A stretch of DNA of 64,000 nt from Prevotella fusca JCM 17724 (GCF_001262015.1 NZ_CP012074.1:578501-642500), one strand, 5' to 3'. Numbered from the stretch's first letter, positions 1-9,101 are shown. The notes: a model not told the origin generated them from the letters alone. A program made the numbers and translations.

Positions 1-768
1 TCTATAACGGGCGATGAGGTTGAGACGAACCCTAATATATTCCAGGTTTATCAAACTGATGCTTCGCTCAACAACAAGGCGATTGCTTCTTTTCTGGAGC
101 GTTTCCAAAGAACACACCACCCGGTGTTCATCAACTGCAAGGATCCAAATAGTCTGGTTGGTAATTTCACTGCAACTCTGAGGAAGCAGCTTGACCTACA
201 GAAGATAAAGTATGATTTGACAAGCACCAAGTCTTCAGCGGCAGACTTTTCAAAGCACTTTGATGCCACCCGTCCTAATGTTGTGATTCTCAACTCGGAG
301 AAGAGTCCACAACTCAATGAGGTGTTTGCCAAGCTGGAACAGATGAAGAAGTCACGTCCAGGCATAGCCATCAGTCTTTATGGTTACAACCAGTGGTTTG
401 TTTATCAGGATTATGACCTTGACCAGTTCTTCAAGTATAATACCTATATTCCGTCCACCTATTATTATAATAAGTCTGCCGACAAGACGAAGGATTTGGA
501 AGCAAAGTATATTGAACAGTATGACGAACCTATGTCAAAGCAGTATATTCCACGTATGGCAATTACAGGCTACGACCAGGCACAGTTCTTTGTACGTGGT
601 TTGAAATTACATGGAAAGAACTTCACAGGTACTGCGTCAGAGGTGAAATACCGTCCGTTGCAGACACGTTATAACTTTGTTCGTGTAGGACAGGGCGGAT
701 ATATCAATGACAACTTCCAGCTGGTTCACTTCAAGACAGACCAGACCATGGAGAACCTTGTCTACTAA
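1..768 (+). CDS. Periplasmic-binding-protein-like (PBP1-type) protein, C-terminal part
   Basis: The reading frame is open from the first base of the window to the stop at 768, so this is the C-terminal 255 residues of a longer protein. The segment alternates hydrophobic strands and helices as in the second lobe of type I periplasmic binding proteins (for example the stretch around VFINCKDPN and VVILNSEKSP, then a tyrosine-rich part and ITGYDQAQFFVRGL). In Bacteroidetes such domains are often joined to an N-terminal LysM region and sit in the cell envelope; that part is outside the window, so it is inference. A PorT-like outer-membrane barrel starts 25 bp downstream, which suggests one transcription unit with an envelope role. 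Ligand unknown. Confidence 0.6.
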   Translation, partial: SITGDEVETNPNIFQVYQTDASLNNKAIASFLERFQRTHHPVFINCKDPNSLVGNFTATLRKQLDLQKIKYDLTSTKSSAADFSKHFDATRPNVVILNSEKSPQLNEVFAKLEQMKKSRPGIAISLYGYNQWFVYQDYDLDQFFKYNTYIPSTYYYNKSADKTKDLEAKYIEQYDEPMSKQYIPRMAITGYDQAQFFVRGLKLHGKNFTGTASEVKYRPLQTRYNFVRVGQGGYINDNFQLVHFKTDQTMENLVY

Positions 769-793
769 GACAAGCGAAGGAGACCTTGTTTAA

Positions 794-1546
794 ATGATGA
801 AGAATATAATCTCTATAATATTATTCACTGTCCTGCTTGTGTTGCCGCATACTGCTGCTGCACAAGTGGGACAGCATCGTAACGACCTCTCTATAGGTGT
901 GAATGGTGGTTATGTCCTTTCCAACGTAGGATTCAATCCGAGTGTAACACAGTCACTGCATGGTGGCATAAGTGGTGGATTGAGCGTGCGTTACGTGTGT
1001 GAGAGGTATTTCAATACCATCTGTTCAATTTATGGTGAGGTAAACTATGCCTCTGTCGGATGGAAAGAGAAGATTCTGACGGGTACTGACCAGCCGGTAA
1101 TCAATTCCAATGGTTTGGCAGAGGAGTATTCACGCACGGTCAATTATGTTCAGATTCCTGTCTTTGCACATCTTGCATGGGGACGTGAACATGACGGATT
1201 CAGCTTTTTCTTCCAGACTGGTCCACAGATTGGAATCTATCTGAATGAGTCTACTTCTAAGAACTATGATACTCCAAATCTTGCAACTGACGGTACAGGA
1301 CGAAGCAATGTCACCGTAGCACAGGAATCAATGCCAGTAGAGAAGAAACTTGATTATGGCATTGCAGCAGGTCTGGGCATGGAATACAGCAACCGCCGTG
1401 TAGGTCATTTCCTGCTTGAAGCCCGCTATTATTATGGGCTCGGTAATATCTATGGAAGTTCAAAGAAAGACTATTTTGGTAAGTCTAACTATGGTAATAT
1501 AGTTGTCAAGGCTACCTATCTTTTTGATATAACCAAAACTAAATAA
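794..1546 (+). CDS. PorT-family outer-membrane beta-barrel protein
   Basis: A 250-residue protein starting with a signal peptide (MMKN followed by a hydrophobic run ending in TAAAQ, cleavage expected after about residue 23). The rest shows alternating amphipathic strands with glycine/aromatic turns (LSIGVNGGYVLSN, GGLSVRYV, LEARYYYGLGNIY) and ends with a strand, KATYLFDI, as in small 8-stranded barrels of the PorT/OmpA-like class. Such proteins sit in the outer membrane of Bacteroidetes; some act in secretion, many have no known job. It lies between a periplasmic-binding-like gene (25 bp upstream) and a peptide transporter (8 bp downstream), so the three probably share an operon. A start one codon later (797) is equally possible. 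Confidence 0.72.
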   Translation: MMKNIISIILFTVLLVLPHTAAAQVGQHRNDLSIGVNGGYVLSNVGFNPSVTQSLHGGISGGLSVRYVCERYFNTICSIYGEVNYASVGWKEKILTGTDQPVINSNGLAEEYSRTVNYVQIPVFAHLAWGREHDGFSFFFQTGPQIGIYLNESTSKNYDTPNLATDGTGRSNVTVAQESMPVEKKLDYGIAAGLGMEYSNRRVGHFLLEARYYYGLGNIYGSSKKDYFGKSNYGNIVVKATYLFDITKTK

Positions 1547-1554
1547 GATAAGCT

Positions 1555-3108
1555 ATGTTTAAAAATCACCCAAAAGGATTGCTTCAAGCAGCCTTCAGTA
1601 ACATGGGCGAACGCTTCGGTTACTACATTATGAATGCGGTTCTCGCATTATTCTTGTGTTCTAAGTTCGGTCTTTCAGATGAAACGTCAGGTCTGATTGC
1701 ATCCCTTTTCTTGGCTGCAATCTATGTCATGAGCTTGGTAGGTGGTGTTATTGCTGACCGCACACAAAACTATCAGCGTACTATTGAAAGTGGTCTCGTC
1801 GTGATGGCACTGGGGTATGTGGCATTGTCTATCCCTGTTCTCGCTACACCTGAAAATAATTCCTATCTGCTTGCCTTCACTATCTTTGCTTTGGTATTGA
1901 TTGCAGTTGGTAACGGCTTATTTAAAGGTAATTTACAGGCAATCGTCGGTCAGATGTATGATGATTTTGAGACTGAAGCGGCAAAAGTTTCACCCGAGCG
2001 TCTGAAATGGGCGCAGGGACAGCGTGATGCTGGTTTCCAGATTTTCTATGTCTTCATTAATTTGGGTGCATTGGCTGCTCCATTCATAGCTCCTGTATTG
2101 CGTAGCTGGTGGCTGGGACGCAATGGTCTGACTTATGATGCAGCTTTACCACAGCTTTGCCATAAGTATATCAATGGTACTATTGGTGACAATCTCAGTA
2201 ATTTGCAGGAACTTGCAACCAAGGTGGGTGGTAATGCTGCTGATTTAGCATCATTCTGTCCTCATTATCTTGATGTGTTCAATACTGGTGTTCATTATAG
2301 CTTTATTGCCAGTGTTGTTACCATGCTCATCTCTCTTGTTATCTTCATGAGCTCAAAGAAACTCTTCCCAATGCCAGGCAAGAAGGAGCAGATAGTCAAT
2401 GTTGAGTATACCGAGGATGAGAAGGCGTCAATGGCAAAGGAGATTAAACAGCGTATGTATGCTCTTTTTGCTGTATTGGGTATCAGTGTATTCTTTTGGT
2501 TCTCATTTCATCAGAATGGTCAGAGCCTTTCTTTCTTCGCACGCGACTTCGTCAATACGGATTCTGTAGCACCGGAGATATGGCAGGCGGTTAACCCGTT
2601 CTTTGTAATCTCTCTTACTCCATTGATTATGTGGGTCTTTGCCTATTTCACCAAGAAAGGTAAGCCTATTTCCACACCTCGTAAGATAGCCTACGGTATG
2701 GGTATCGCAGGCTTTGCCTATCTCTTCTTAATGGTATTTTCACTGGTTCATAATTATCCTTCAGCTGAGCAGTTTACTTCTCTTGAGCCTGCTGTCCGTG
2801 CAACGATGAAGGCTGGTCCGATGATTCTTATCCTCACTTACTTCTTCCTCACCGTTGCTGAGTTGTTTATCTCTCCACTGGGTCTGAGTTTTGTAAGTAA
2901 GGTTGCTCCTAAGAATCTTCAGGGACTTTGTCAGGGATTGTGGTTAGGTGCTACAGCTGTTGGTAATGGCTTCCTTTGGATTGGTCCATTGATGTATAAC
3001 AAGTGGTCAATTTGGACTTGTTGGCTTGTTTTTGCCATCGTATGTGTCATTTCTATGGCTGTTATGTTCGGTATGGTGAAGTGGCTGGAGCGTGTAACGA
3101 AGTCTTAA
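1555..3108 (+). CDS. POT/PTR-family proton-dependent oligopeptide transporter
   Basis: A 517-residue inner-membrane protein with about 12-14 hydrophobic helices. The N-terminal signature NMGERFGYYIMNAVLALFL is the ExxER-type motif region of proton-coupled oligopeptide transporters, with F-Y-x-x-I-N-like signatures farther on (FQIFYVFINLGALAAPFIAP). A hydrophilic loop of roughly 60 residues follows helix 6 and another charged loop precedes helix 7. The family imports di- and tripeptides with protons across the cytoplasmic membrane, which suits an amino-acid-fermenting Prevotella. It starts 8 bp after the PorT-like gene, and a strong hairpin follows at 3230. Substrate range cannot be read from sequence. 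Confidence 0.87.
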   Translation: MFKNHPKGLLQAAFSNMGERFGYYIMNAVLALFLCSKFGLSDETSGLIASLFLAAIYVMSLVGGVIADRTQNYQRTIESGLVVMALGYVALSIPVLATPENNSYLLAFTIFALVLIAVGNGLFKGNLQAIVGQMYDDFETEAAKVSPERLKWAQGQRDAGFQIFYVFINLGALAAPFIAPVLRSWWLGRNGLTYDAALPQLCHKYINGTIGDNLSNLQELATKVGGNAADLASFCPHYLDVFNTGVHYSFIASVVTMLISLVIFMSSKKLFPMPGKKEQIVNVEYTEDEKASMAKEIKQRMYALFAVLGISVFFWFSFHQNGQSLSFFARDFVNTDSVAPEIWQAVNPFFVISLTPLIMWVFAYFTKKGKPISTPRKIAYGMGIAGFAYLFLMVFSLVHNYPSAEQFTSLEPAVRATMKAGPMILILTYFFLTVAELFISPLGLSFVSKVAPKNLQGLCQGLWLGATAVGNGFLWIGPLMYNKWSIWTCWLVFAIVCVISMAVMFGMVKWLERVTKS

Positions 3109-3229
3109 CGTGAAATAATTATCTCAATAAGGGATTTACAGCTAATTAATTCTGAATATTTCGGGCATTGTCGATTAATCAATTGAATCCTGACGGGTTT
3201 ATTAAATATTTGAGTCAATGCTATTAAGA

Positions 3230-3275
3230 AAGGGGATGTGTCATAACTTATATAGTTGACACATCCCCTTGTTTT
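3230..3275 (+). terminator. Intrinsic terminator of the transporter operon
   Basis: A hairpin with a long stem (AAGGGGATGTGTCA pairing with TGACACATCCCCTT) and an A/T-rich loop is followed by GTTTTGTCC. It lies about 120 bp after the transporter stop and well before the convergent uvrA stop at 3675. The stem is symmetric but the T-rich tail favours the + strand. Confidence 0.75.
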
Positions 3276-3299
3276 GTCCTTATTTTTCAAACGCTCAAA

Positions 3300-3518
3300 T
3301 TCAATAGATGCTCAATAGCACTTCAATTAACCCTTAATTGGAGTTCAAAAGATGCCCTTTTGAGGTCTTACTAACGCCCTTTTGACGTCTAACTAAGCAC
3401 CTTTTCTTGCATGTCTTTATAATAGTTTGATTCATAGATGATTACAAAACAAGGAAAAAAGGCTTTTAAAGCCAGTTTTTGAGCATGGGTGGCAGTGAAA
3501 TGTGTAAATATATTTCAC
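3300..3518 (+). repeat. Family B dispersed repeat, short copy 1, with 22-bp tandem units
   Basis: Imperfect tandem units start at 3310, 3332, 3354, 3376 and 3398, exactly 22 bp apart. Two neighbours share GCCCTTTTGA and end in CTAAC/CTAAG. Small inverted repeats cross unit borders (CAATTAA/TTAATTG and TCAAAAG/CTTTTGA). The array ends in CACCTTTTCTTGC and, about 100 bp later, in GTGTAAATATATTTCA. The same order of parts recurs near 12.7 kb and 39.1 kb, and the array itself near 30.2 and 62.5 kb. No gene is visible in the 3109-3674 gap besides this and the terminator. Confidence 0.85.
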
Positions 3519-3674
3519 AGTTTAAGATGGGCTTTTCCACCAATTCGTTAATAGGATAGTTAATCCTATGGTTGGAATATGACACAGTTCATTAGATGTA
3601 CAGTTGGAGTACTCCGTGAAAGCTCATTGCATTGCTTCAGAAGCTCTATGCAATATAATGGCTACATACTTTAT

Positions 3675-6551
3675 CTATTTTAGCTTTTCAATTAAGTACT
3701 TACCCGTCAGACTCTCCTTGCAGCGAGCCACTTCCTCTGGTGTTGCAGCAATTATGAGATGTCCCCCCTTGTCGCCACCGTCGGGACCAAGGTCGATGAC
3801 GTGGTCGGCACACTTAATGACATCGAGGTTATGTTCAATGACCAGTATACTATGTCCACGGTCAATAAGCGCGTTGAAAGCGTGAAGCAGACGCTGGATG
3901 TCGTGGAAATGCAGACCCGTTGTCGGCTCGTCAAAGATGAAGAGTGTTGGTTCCTGCTGTTCCTGTCCGATGAAGTAGGCAAGTTTTACGCGCTGGTTTT
4001 CACCGCCGGAGAGGGTTGAGGAACTTTGTCCGAGCTTGATGTAGCCCAGCCCGACATCCTCCAAAGGCTTCAGTCTGTTGACGATTGCCTTGCGCTTATG
4101 CTCGCTGAAGAACTGGATTGCCTCTGATACGGTCATGTTCAGTACGTCATTGATATTCTTTCCTTGGAACTGCACGTCAAGGATCTCACGCTTGAAGCGT
4201 TGTCCGTGACATTCCTCGCATTCCAGAACAAGGTCTGCCATGAACTGCATCTCCACCGTGATGACACCTGCACCCTTACATTCCTCGCAGCGTCCGCCAT
4301 CGGTATTGAACGAGAAGTATTGCGGTGTGAAGCCCATCTGTTTTGAGAGTTGCTGCTCCGCAAAGAGCTTTCTTATTTCGTCGTATGCCTTTACGTATGT
4401 TGCAGGGTTCGAGCGTGTACTCTTGCCGATAGGGTTCTGGTCTACAAACTCTACGTGTTTTATCTGTTTCCAGTCGCCACTGATGGATGAGTATTCGCCT
4501 GGTGTTTCGGCAACCTCGTCCAGGTGACGCTTGAGGGCAGGGTAGAGGATTCCCTTTACGAGGGAGGACTTGCCGCTACCGCTGACTCCCGTCACCACAG
4601 TAAGGACGTTCAGGGGAAACTTCACGTCTACTCCCTTGAGATTGTTCATGCGTGCGCCCTTCAGTTCTATTGCCATGTTCCAGGGACGACGACTTACAGG
4701 TGTGTCGATAACCTCTGTTCCTGTGAGGTACTTGATGGTGTATGAATGTGGGTACTGTTCCAGTAGTTTCTTTGAAACAGCATTTTTTTTATCCTTGATG
4801 GCTCCTTCTATCCGCTTTATATCAGATACTTTACCTTCAAATACAATCTCTCCACCGAGTCGTCCGGCATCTGGTCCGACGTCAATCAGATAATCGGCAG
4901 CACACATAATCTCCTCATCGTGCTCCACGACAACCACTGTGTTTCCCAGTGCCTGAAGTTCCTTCAGCACGTGAATGAGGCGGTCGGTATCCCGACTGTG
5001 CAAGCCAATGGAAGGCTCGTCAAGTATGTAGAGTGAACCGACGAGGGAAGAACCGAGGGAAGTTGTGAGGTTGATGCGCTGACTCTCACCACCACTGAGC
5101 GAGTTCGACTGGCGGTTAAGGGTGAGATAGCCCAGTCCTACATCCAGAAGGAACTGCAGACGGCTCTTTATTTCGGTCATCAGTCGTTTGCTTACCTCCT
5201 GCTCATGCTCCGTTAGTTCCAGCCTGTCGAACCATTCCTTGAGATTAATGACTGGCATATCAACAAGGTCGGTGATAGCCATACCGCCTATCTTCACCCA
5301 TGTTGCCTCCTTTTTCAGCTTCGTGCCGTGGCAGTCTGGACATACCGTCTTACCACGATAGCGGCTGAGCATGACACGGTATTGAATCTTGTACTGGTTT
5401 TCCTTTACCATCTGGAAGAAGGTGTCGATACAGATGCGCTCGTGTATATCTTTCTTCCTTTCGCTGGGCAGTCCCTTCCAAAGGCATTCTTTCTCGGTCT
5501 TTGTCAGTTCAAAATAAGGTTTGAAGATGGGAAAGTTATCTTTTGCAGCACGTCGGCAGAATTCGTCTTTCCATGTAGCCATCTTATCACCGTGCCAACA
5601 CTGTACGCATCCATCATAGACAGAAAGAGAGGAATCGGGGATAACCAGTTTCTCGTCAATTCCAATGATGCGTCCGAATCCTTCACAGGTAGGGCAGGCA
5701 CCGAGGGGGGAATTGAACGAAAACATATTGTCATTAGGTTCTTCAAAACGCATTCCGTCAGCTTCAAAGCGTGTTGAGAAGTCGTAGGTGAGTTTGGCTG
5801 GAAGAATCATCAATTGCATGTTGCCGTCGCCTTCATAGAAGGCTGTCTCACAGGAGTCGGTGAGGCGTGTCAGTGTGTCTTTGGAACTGTCAACCGACAG
5901 ACGGTCAATGACGAGATAGATGTTCTTCGCCTGGTCTTCAGCAGTGCCTTTACTGTCATCGTCGGCTGGGTTCTGTGCAAGCCAGTCTTCTATGCGGATG
6001 AAGTCATTGTCCACATAGATGCGGGCATATCCTTCCTGCATTTCCATCTCAAGTTGGTTCTGTATGCTTCGTCCTTCGACAATGTGGAGCGGCGCAAGAA
6101 TACAGAACTTTGTGCCTTCCGAGTACGTCATCACCTTCTCAATGACGTCTTCAACGGAGTGATGTTTCACTTCTTCGCCAGATACAGGGCTGAAAGTGCG
6201 CCCTATGCGAGCATAGAGAAGGCGGAGATATTCATATATTTCGGTAGAAGTGCCCACTGTCGAGCGTGGATTACGTGAGATAACCTTCTGCTCGATGGCA
6301 ATGGCCGGAGGAAGCCCTTTGATGAAATCTACCTCAGGTTTTGACATTCTGCCTAAGAACTGACGGGCATAAGCCGAAAGACTCTCCACATATCGGCGTT
6401 GTCCTTCAGCATAGAGTGTGTCAAAAGCAAGCGATGATTTGCCAGAACCCGATACGCCGGTAATGGCAATGAATTGACCTTGAGGGATTTTTACATCAAT
6501 ATTCTTCAGGTTGTTCACCTTGGCACCTTTTACCTCAATATATTTGTTCAT
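3675..6551 (-). CDS. uvrA: UvrABC excision nuclease subunit A
   Basis: DNA-damage-recognition ATPase of nucleotide excision repair; it acts as a dimer, loads UvrB at lesions and then leaves. The 958-residue protein has the whole UvrA layout: a first Walker A (GVSGSGKSSL, residues 32-41), zinc-binding cysteine pairs (CPTCEGFG, CPDCHG), a first ABC signature (LSGGESQRI, about residue 490), a second Walker A (GVSGSGKSSL, about 660), a third zinc module (CEECKGAG then CEECHG) and a second signature (LSGGENQRV, about 850) with FIFDEPTTGLH. I chose the ATG at 6551; an in-frame TTG three codons upstream (6560) is less likely. It is transcribed alone, divergently from the small secreted protein at 6705. 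Confidence 0.96.
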   Translation of the reverse strand: MNKYIEVKGAKVNNLKNIDVKIPQGQFIAITGVSGSGKSSLAFDTLYAEGQRRYVESLSAYARQFLGRMSKPEVDFIKGLPPAIAIEQKVISRNPRSTVGTSTEIYEYLRLLYARIGRTFSPVSGEEVKHHSVEDVIEKVMTYSEGTKFCILAPLHIVEGRSIQNQLEMEMQEGYARIYVDNDFIRIEDWLAQNPADDDSKGTAEDQAKNIYLVIDRLSVDSSKDTLTRLTDSCETAFYEGDGNMQLMILPAKLTYDFSTRFEADGMRFEEPNDNMFSFNSPLGACPTCEGFGRIIGIDEKLVIPDSSLSVYDGCVQCWHGDKMATWKDEFCRRAAKDNFPIFKPYFELTKTEKECLWKGLPSERKKDIHERICIDTFFQMVKENQYKIQYRVMLSRYRGKTVCPDCHGTKLKKEATWVKIGGMAITDLVDMPVINLKEWFDRLELTEHEQEVSKRLMTEIKSRLQFLLDVGLGYLTLNRQSNSLSGGESQRINLTTSLGSSLVGSLYILDEPSIGLHSRDTDRLIHVLKELQALGNTVVVVEHDEEIMCAADYLIDVGPDAGRLGGEIVFEGKVSDIKRIEGAIKDKKNAVSKKLLEQYPHSYTIKYLTGTEVIDTPVSRRPWNMAIELKGARMNNLKGVDVKFPLNVLTVVTGVSGSGKSSLVKGILYPALKRHLDEVAETPGEYSSISGDWKQIKHVEFVDQNPIGKSTRSNPATYVKAYDEIRKLFAEQQLSKQMGFTPQYFSFNTDGGRCEECKGAGVITVEMQFMADLVLECEECHGQRFKREILDVQFQGKNINDVLNMTVSEAIQFFSEHKRKAIVNRLKPLEDVGLGYIKLGQSSSTLSGGENQRVKLAYFIGQEQQEPTLFIFDEPTTGLHFHDIQRLLHAFNALIDRGHSILVIEHNLDVIKCADHVIDLGPDGGDKGGHLIIAATPEEVARCKESLTGKYLIEKLK

Positions 6552-6623
6552 ACTTTTCAACTTAATTCTATAATTTATCCTTACAGACTCTTAAAAGAGT
6601 TTTAGAGGAATAATGGTAATCTG

Positions 6624-6631
6624 CAAAATTA
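6624..6631 (-). promoter_or_regulatory. Likely -7 element of the uvrA promoter
   Basis: On the minus strand the bases read TAATTTTG, matching TAnnTTTG, 73 bp before the uvrA ATG. No good TTTG is found at the -33 position. It lies next to the divergent promoter at 6641-6672, so the two would compete for space. Confidence 0.45.
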
Positions 6632-6640
6632 CAAAAAAAC

Positions 6641-6672
6641 TTTGGTTCTTTCTGATATTTACTTTATATTTG
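6641..6672 (+). promoter_or_regulatory. Bacteroidetes-type promoter of the gene at 6705
   Basis: TTTG at 6641-6644, a 20-bp spacer, then TATATTTG at 6665-6672, a full match to the TTTG / TAnnTTTG consensus. Transcription would start near 6679, 26 bp before the ATG at 6705. This rules out a longer N-terminus beginning at 6642. Confidence 0.75.
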
Positions 6673-6704
6673 CAGGCAATATTTATTTTTTAAAGAACAC
6701 AATT

Positions 6705-7109
6705 ATGAGAGTTAAGAAATTATTGGTTATCGCTTTGATAGCCTTCCCTATGATGGGTATGGCACAGAGTTCATACGAGCAGATTGGTGAGTCTGCAAAC
6801 AGTACACAGTTTGAGAACAAGAGGGTTAATCCAGCTTACCAGCGATGGTTGAGCCAGTACGAAGAGTGTGGTCGTAGAATCAACGAGGTATCTGAGCAGT
6901 ATCAGCGTGAGGTGGACAAGCGGGGTTATCCAAAAAAGAAGACCGTGAAGGCAAAGATGGAATTGGTAAGCCTGTATATTGACCTCTTGATACAGGAACG
7001 TGACTCGCCAGAGTTGAATCAGAATCTTGATATTGATAAAGTTAACAGCAAGATTAGTATGTGGCAGAGTCAGCTTGATGGTCTGGCAGCTTTGTTGAAG
7101 AAGATTTAA
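6705..7109 (+). CDS. Small secreted protein of unknown function
   Basis: A 134-residue protein that I do not recognise. It opens with a signal peptide (MRVKKLLVIALIAFPMMGMAQ, cleavage after residue 20 or 21). The mature part is charged and mostly helical, with YQRWLSQYEECGRRINEVSEQYQREVDKRGY followed by a basic PKKKTVKAK stretch and a helix up to the end (LAALLKKI), so a short coiled coil in the periplasm is possible. There is no lipobox and no membrane anchor besides the signal. The start at 6705 is fixed by the promoter 33 bp upstream. It is transcribed alone; a family A repeat begins 25 bp after the stop. Confidence 0.7.
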   Translation: MRVKKLLVIALIAFPMMGMAQSSYEQIGESANSTQFENKRVNPAYQRWLSQYEECGRRINEVSEQYQREVDKRGYPKKKTVKAKMELVSLYIDLLIQERDSPELNQNLDIDKVNSKISMWQSQLDGLAALLKKI

Positions 7110-7134
7110 CCAGATGTTATTATCTTATATTGTT

Positions 7135-7419
7135 GTCCGATAAAACTAAAACAGCATGTTTCACTATATGGAGTCTAAATTTAACAGATAGTATCGTTTT
7201 GTCTATGAAATAGTAAGTTGCATAATCAAATGTCTTTTACTTGCTTTGGTAGTACAACTCTTTTCTAACTAAAAGTTGTTCCCATCCCGGCAACATGTTG
7301 TAAGGTATTCAGTACTCAACACCATTGGTGTTTACCAATAACACCATATGTGTTTACCAATGGCACCATATGTGATGGGCAAGAGCACATTGGTTGAAAA
7401 CGGCAAGAGAAGTTCATTG
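7135..7419 (+). repeat. Family A dispersed repeat, copy 1
   Basis: About 285 bp, beginning with TGTCCGATAAAACT and containing GGTAGTACAACTCTTTTCTAA and CAACATGTTG. Its right half holds imperfect tandem units at 7320, 7342, 7364 and 7386, exactly 22 bp apart, each starting CACC or CAC. The first unit carries the palindrome AACACCATTGGTGTT. Related copies on + lie at 18.06 and 33.29 kb, and on - at 45.05 and 55.12 kb. Confidence 0.88.
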
Positions 7420-7503
7420 TGGTCTTAATATATTGTGTAATAAGACACTATAGACTAAGTGGTGGGTGTGGAGTATTTATCGGACAGCACTGATTATAAT
7501 GCG

Positions 7504-7543
7504 AGAAGAGCTGTATCTGTTCGCAGATACAGCTCTTCTTTTG
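7504..7543 (+). terminator. Strong hairpin with T-tail
   Basis: A perfect 16-bp stem (7504-7519 with 7524-7539, AGAAGAGCTGTATCTG and its complement) around a 4-base TTCG-type loop, followed by TTTT. It faces the + strand and would end any transcript running from the secreted-protein gene through the family A repeat. It is also 7 bp past the stop of the minus-strand gene at 7550, but no T-run exists in that direction. Confidence 0.75.
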
Positions 7544-7549
7544 GTTATC

Positions 7550-8215
7550 TTACTGCTCTTTTCCATCGGTATTCAGCAGTATTTTCTTTTTTCCAATCCT
7601 CGCCTCGAAGTAGGGAGGTTCGTCTCTTAATGAGATACCGTCATAGATGAATGGTGCGACGACAGTGTCCTTTCCGTCAGGAAGTATCAATCCGAGCTTG
7701 CCATCCAGCTGTGCTATGAGCGGCATTGTCCGCAGGTCGTCCACGTAGACATAGCATGTGCGCAGGAACTCATATTTAGGTTCAACGAGTGTACGCCCTC
7801 TGTGGTCGAGGATGCCGAACTTACCCTTGCGCTCTATCACCTCATGATACTGGATATAAATCTCACGGATAAGGTTCAGGTATCTTACCATCTTGCGCTT
7901 GTCGTTGACCAGTGTGACGAGATATTCAAAGGTGTCAGAGTAGTTGGCCATTGCGCGAGCTAATACAATCTTCATGTCCAATCCCTTGATAGCCTTGCGG
8001 TTCAGGTCGATGTATCGTGCAATAGCAGTTTCCTTTTCCTTCATAGGCAGGTCTTTCAGATGTTCCTCAAAGCGTAGCATCTGTTGCTTGCTACCGTGCA
8101 TAGCCTTGATATATCTGTGTATCTGTCGTCCCATCTCCATGCAGACGAAATGGCGAATCTGCTGTTCCTCTATCGGGTCAGCGTATTCCTGGTTGAAGTT
8201 ATCTTGCGTAATCAT
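7550..8215 (-). CDS. WG-repeat-like protein of unknown function
   Basis: A 221-residue cytoplasmic-looking protein without signal peptide. Residues 1-125 are helical and charged (MEMGRQIHRYIKAMHG, LARAMANYSDTFEYLVTL). From about residue 128 there are two or three WG/KWG-like beta repeats of the form GKFGILDHRGRTLVEPKYEFL and GKLGLILPDGKDTVVAPFIYDGI, where the usual W is F or L. WG repeats are found in many Bacteroidetes proteins and have no single function. It has its own promoter (8241-8272) and no operon partner. Function unknown. Confidence 0.7.
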   Translation of the reverse strand: MITQDNFNQEYADPIEEQQIRHFVCMEMGRQIHRYIKAMHGSKQQMLRFEEHLKDLPMKEKETAIARYIDLNRKAIKGLDMKIVLARAMANYSDTFEYLVTLVNDKRKMVRYLNLIREIYIQYHEVIERKGKFGILDHRGRTLVEPKYEFLRTCYVYVDDLRTMPLIAQLDGKLGLILPDGKDTVVAPFIYDGISLRDEPPYFEARIGKKKILLNTDGKEQ

Positions 8216-8240
8216 GGGCTTTGTCTTTTATTGTTTTTGC

Positions 8241-8272
8241 CAAAGTTACTGACTTTTCGTTGTTCTACCAAG
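8241..8272 (-). promoter_or_regulatory. Promoter of the WG-repeat-like gene
   Basis: On the minus strand a -33 CTTG (8269-8272, 3 of 4 matches), 20 bp, and a -7 TAACTTTG (8241-8248). It lies 26 bp upstream of the ATG at 8215. Confidence 0.6.
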
Positions 8273-8458
8273 AATTTACATGACTTTTTTAGTCCCGTTT
8301 CCTTACCTCTTTCCCTAAAGGAAGAGCTTGCAATGAGTTGTTTGTGGTGTCTTGCGCAGTAAGGTGGCGGGAATAGCAGTGTAGTAGAGGTTATATCTAT
8401 GATTTTTAGAGCGTTATAGCGAAATGTCTTTCTCCTCTCGAGTGGAGTAAAGAGGGAT

Positions 8459-8836
8459 TTAGAAATTCAGCTCCACATTCTTGCCAAATGGTGCAAGTGA
8501 TAGTCCTGCCATCTTGAAGTGCTGTTTGGCAAAAGGGATTCCGATGATTGTGATAGTGAGGAGAATGCCGAATAAGATGTGATTGAGACATGCCCACAAT
8601 CCACCGAAGATAATCCAGATGATATTGAGTGGAACTGTGATGCAGCCAGAAAGACTTTCACCTTTCTTTACTTCAGCTCCGAAAGGCCACAGGCACAACA
8701 GACCGAGCTTGAATGTCTGTAGGGCGGCAGGTATGCCGATGATGGTTATGGCAAGTGCCAAACTGCCGGTGAAGTAACCAATGGCAGCTTCCAAGCCGCC
8801 GAATATCCACCAGATGATATTTCCAAGAATACGCAT
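8459..8836 (-). CDS. yccF: YccF-family inner-membrane protein
   Basis: A 125-residue protein built of two matching halves, each with a motif of the form GNIIWWIFGG / LNIIWIIFGG, a long hydrophobic helix ending in TIIGIP, and a short QxFKLGLLCLWPFG / QHFKMAGLSLAPFG segment. This internal duplication with two IIGIP motifs is typical of the YccF (DUF307) family of small inner-membrane proteins, whose role is unknown. About four membrane helices are expected. It stands alone; the next gene upstream starts 265 bp away. The gap 8837-9101 holds only weak similarity to a repeat at 21.6 kb. Confidence 0.87.
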   Translation of the reverse strand: MRILGNIIWWIFGGLEAAIGYFTGSLALAITIIGIPAALQTFKLGLLCLWPFGAEVKKGESLSGCITVPLNIIWIIFGGLWACLNHILFGILLTITIIGIPFAKQHFKMAGLSLAPFGKNVELNF

Positions 8837-9015
8837 GATTTATTTGTTGATGTATAGACTGTGTGTCTGTTTGAAAGTTTACGAGTTAAGTTTCTGATAT
8901 ATTCTCAGCATGCAAGCAGTATCTGATTCGTCCTTGTCCTGTGGGTGTTTTTGTCTGCTTATTGCTTGTGATGATGTAGCCAATGCTTTGGAAGATTCTT
9001 GCTGTATATCAATGC

Positions 9016-9046
9016 CTGATAACTACATTGCCAGTGTTTGGTGACA
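9016..9046 (+). repeat. Possible partial copy of the type C repeat
   Basis: Thirty bases (CTGAT...ATTGCCAG...TTGGTGAC) match the second and third units of the array at 21635-21670 at about 22 of 30 positions. Short and uncertain. Confidence 0.35.
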
Positions 9047-9101
9047 AATCATCCTTTCTTTGGAATCCTTCTTCTGAATCCGAAACTTTGGTTGCTTCTG
9101 T

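Noticed and set aside
3230..3275. Remnant end of the IS1182-like element
   Set aside because: It shares GATGTGTCA with the IS ends, but the whole is a perfect terminator right where one is needed, and no other IS sequence is near.
3310..3420. 22-bp arrays as CRISPR
   Set aside because: Units follow each other without spacers, are imperfect, and no cas gene is present.
5328..6278. Long open frames on + over uvrA
   Set aside because: They are shadows of uvrA in the opposite strand without protein-like patterns.
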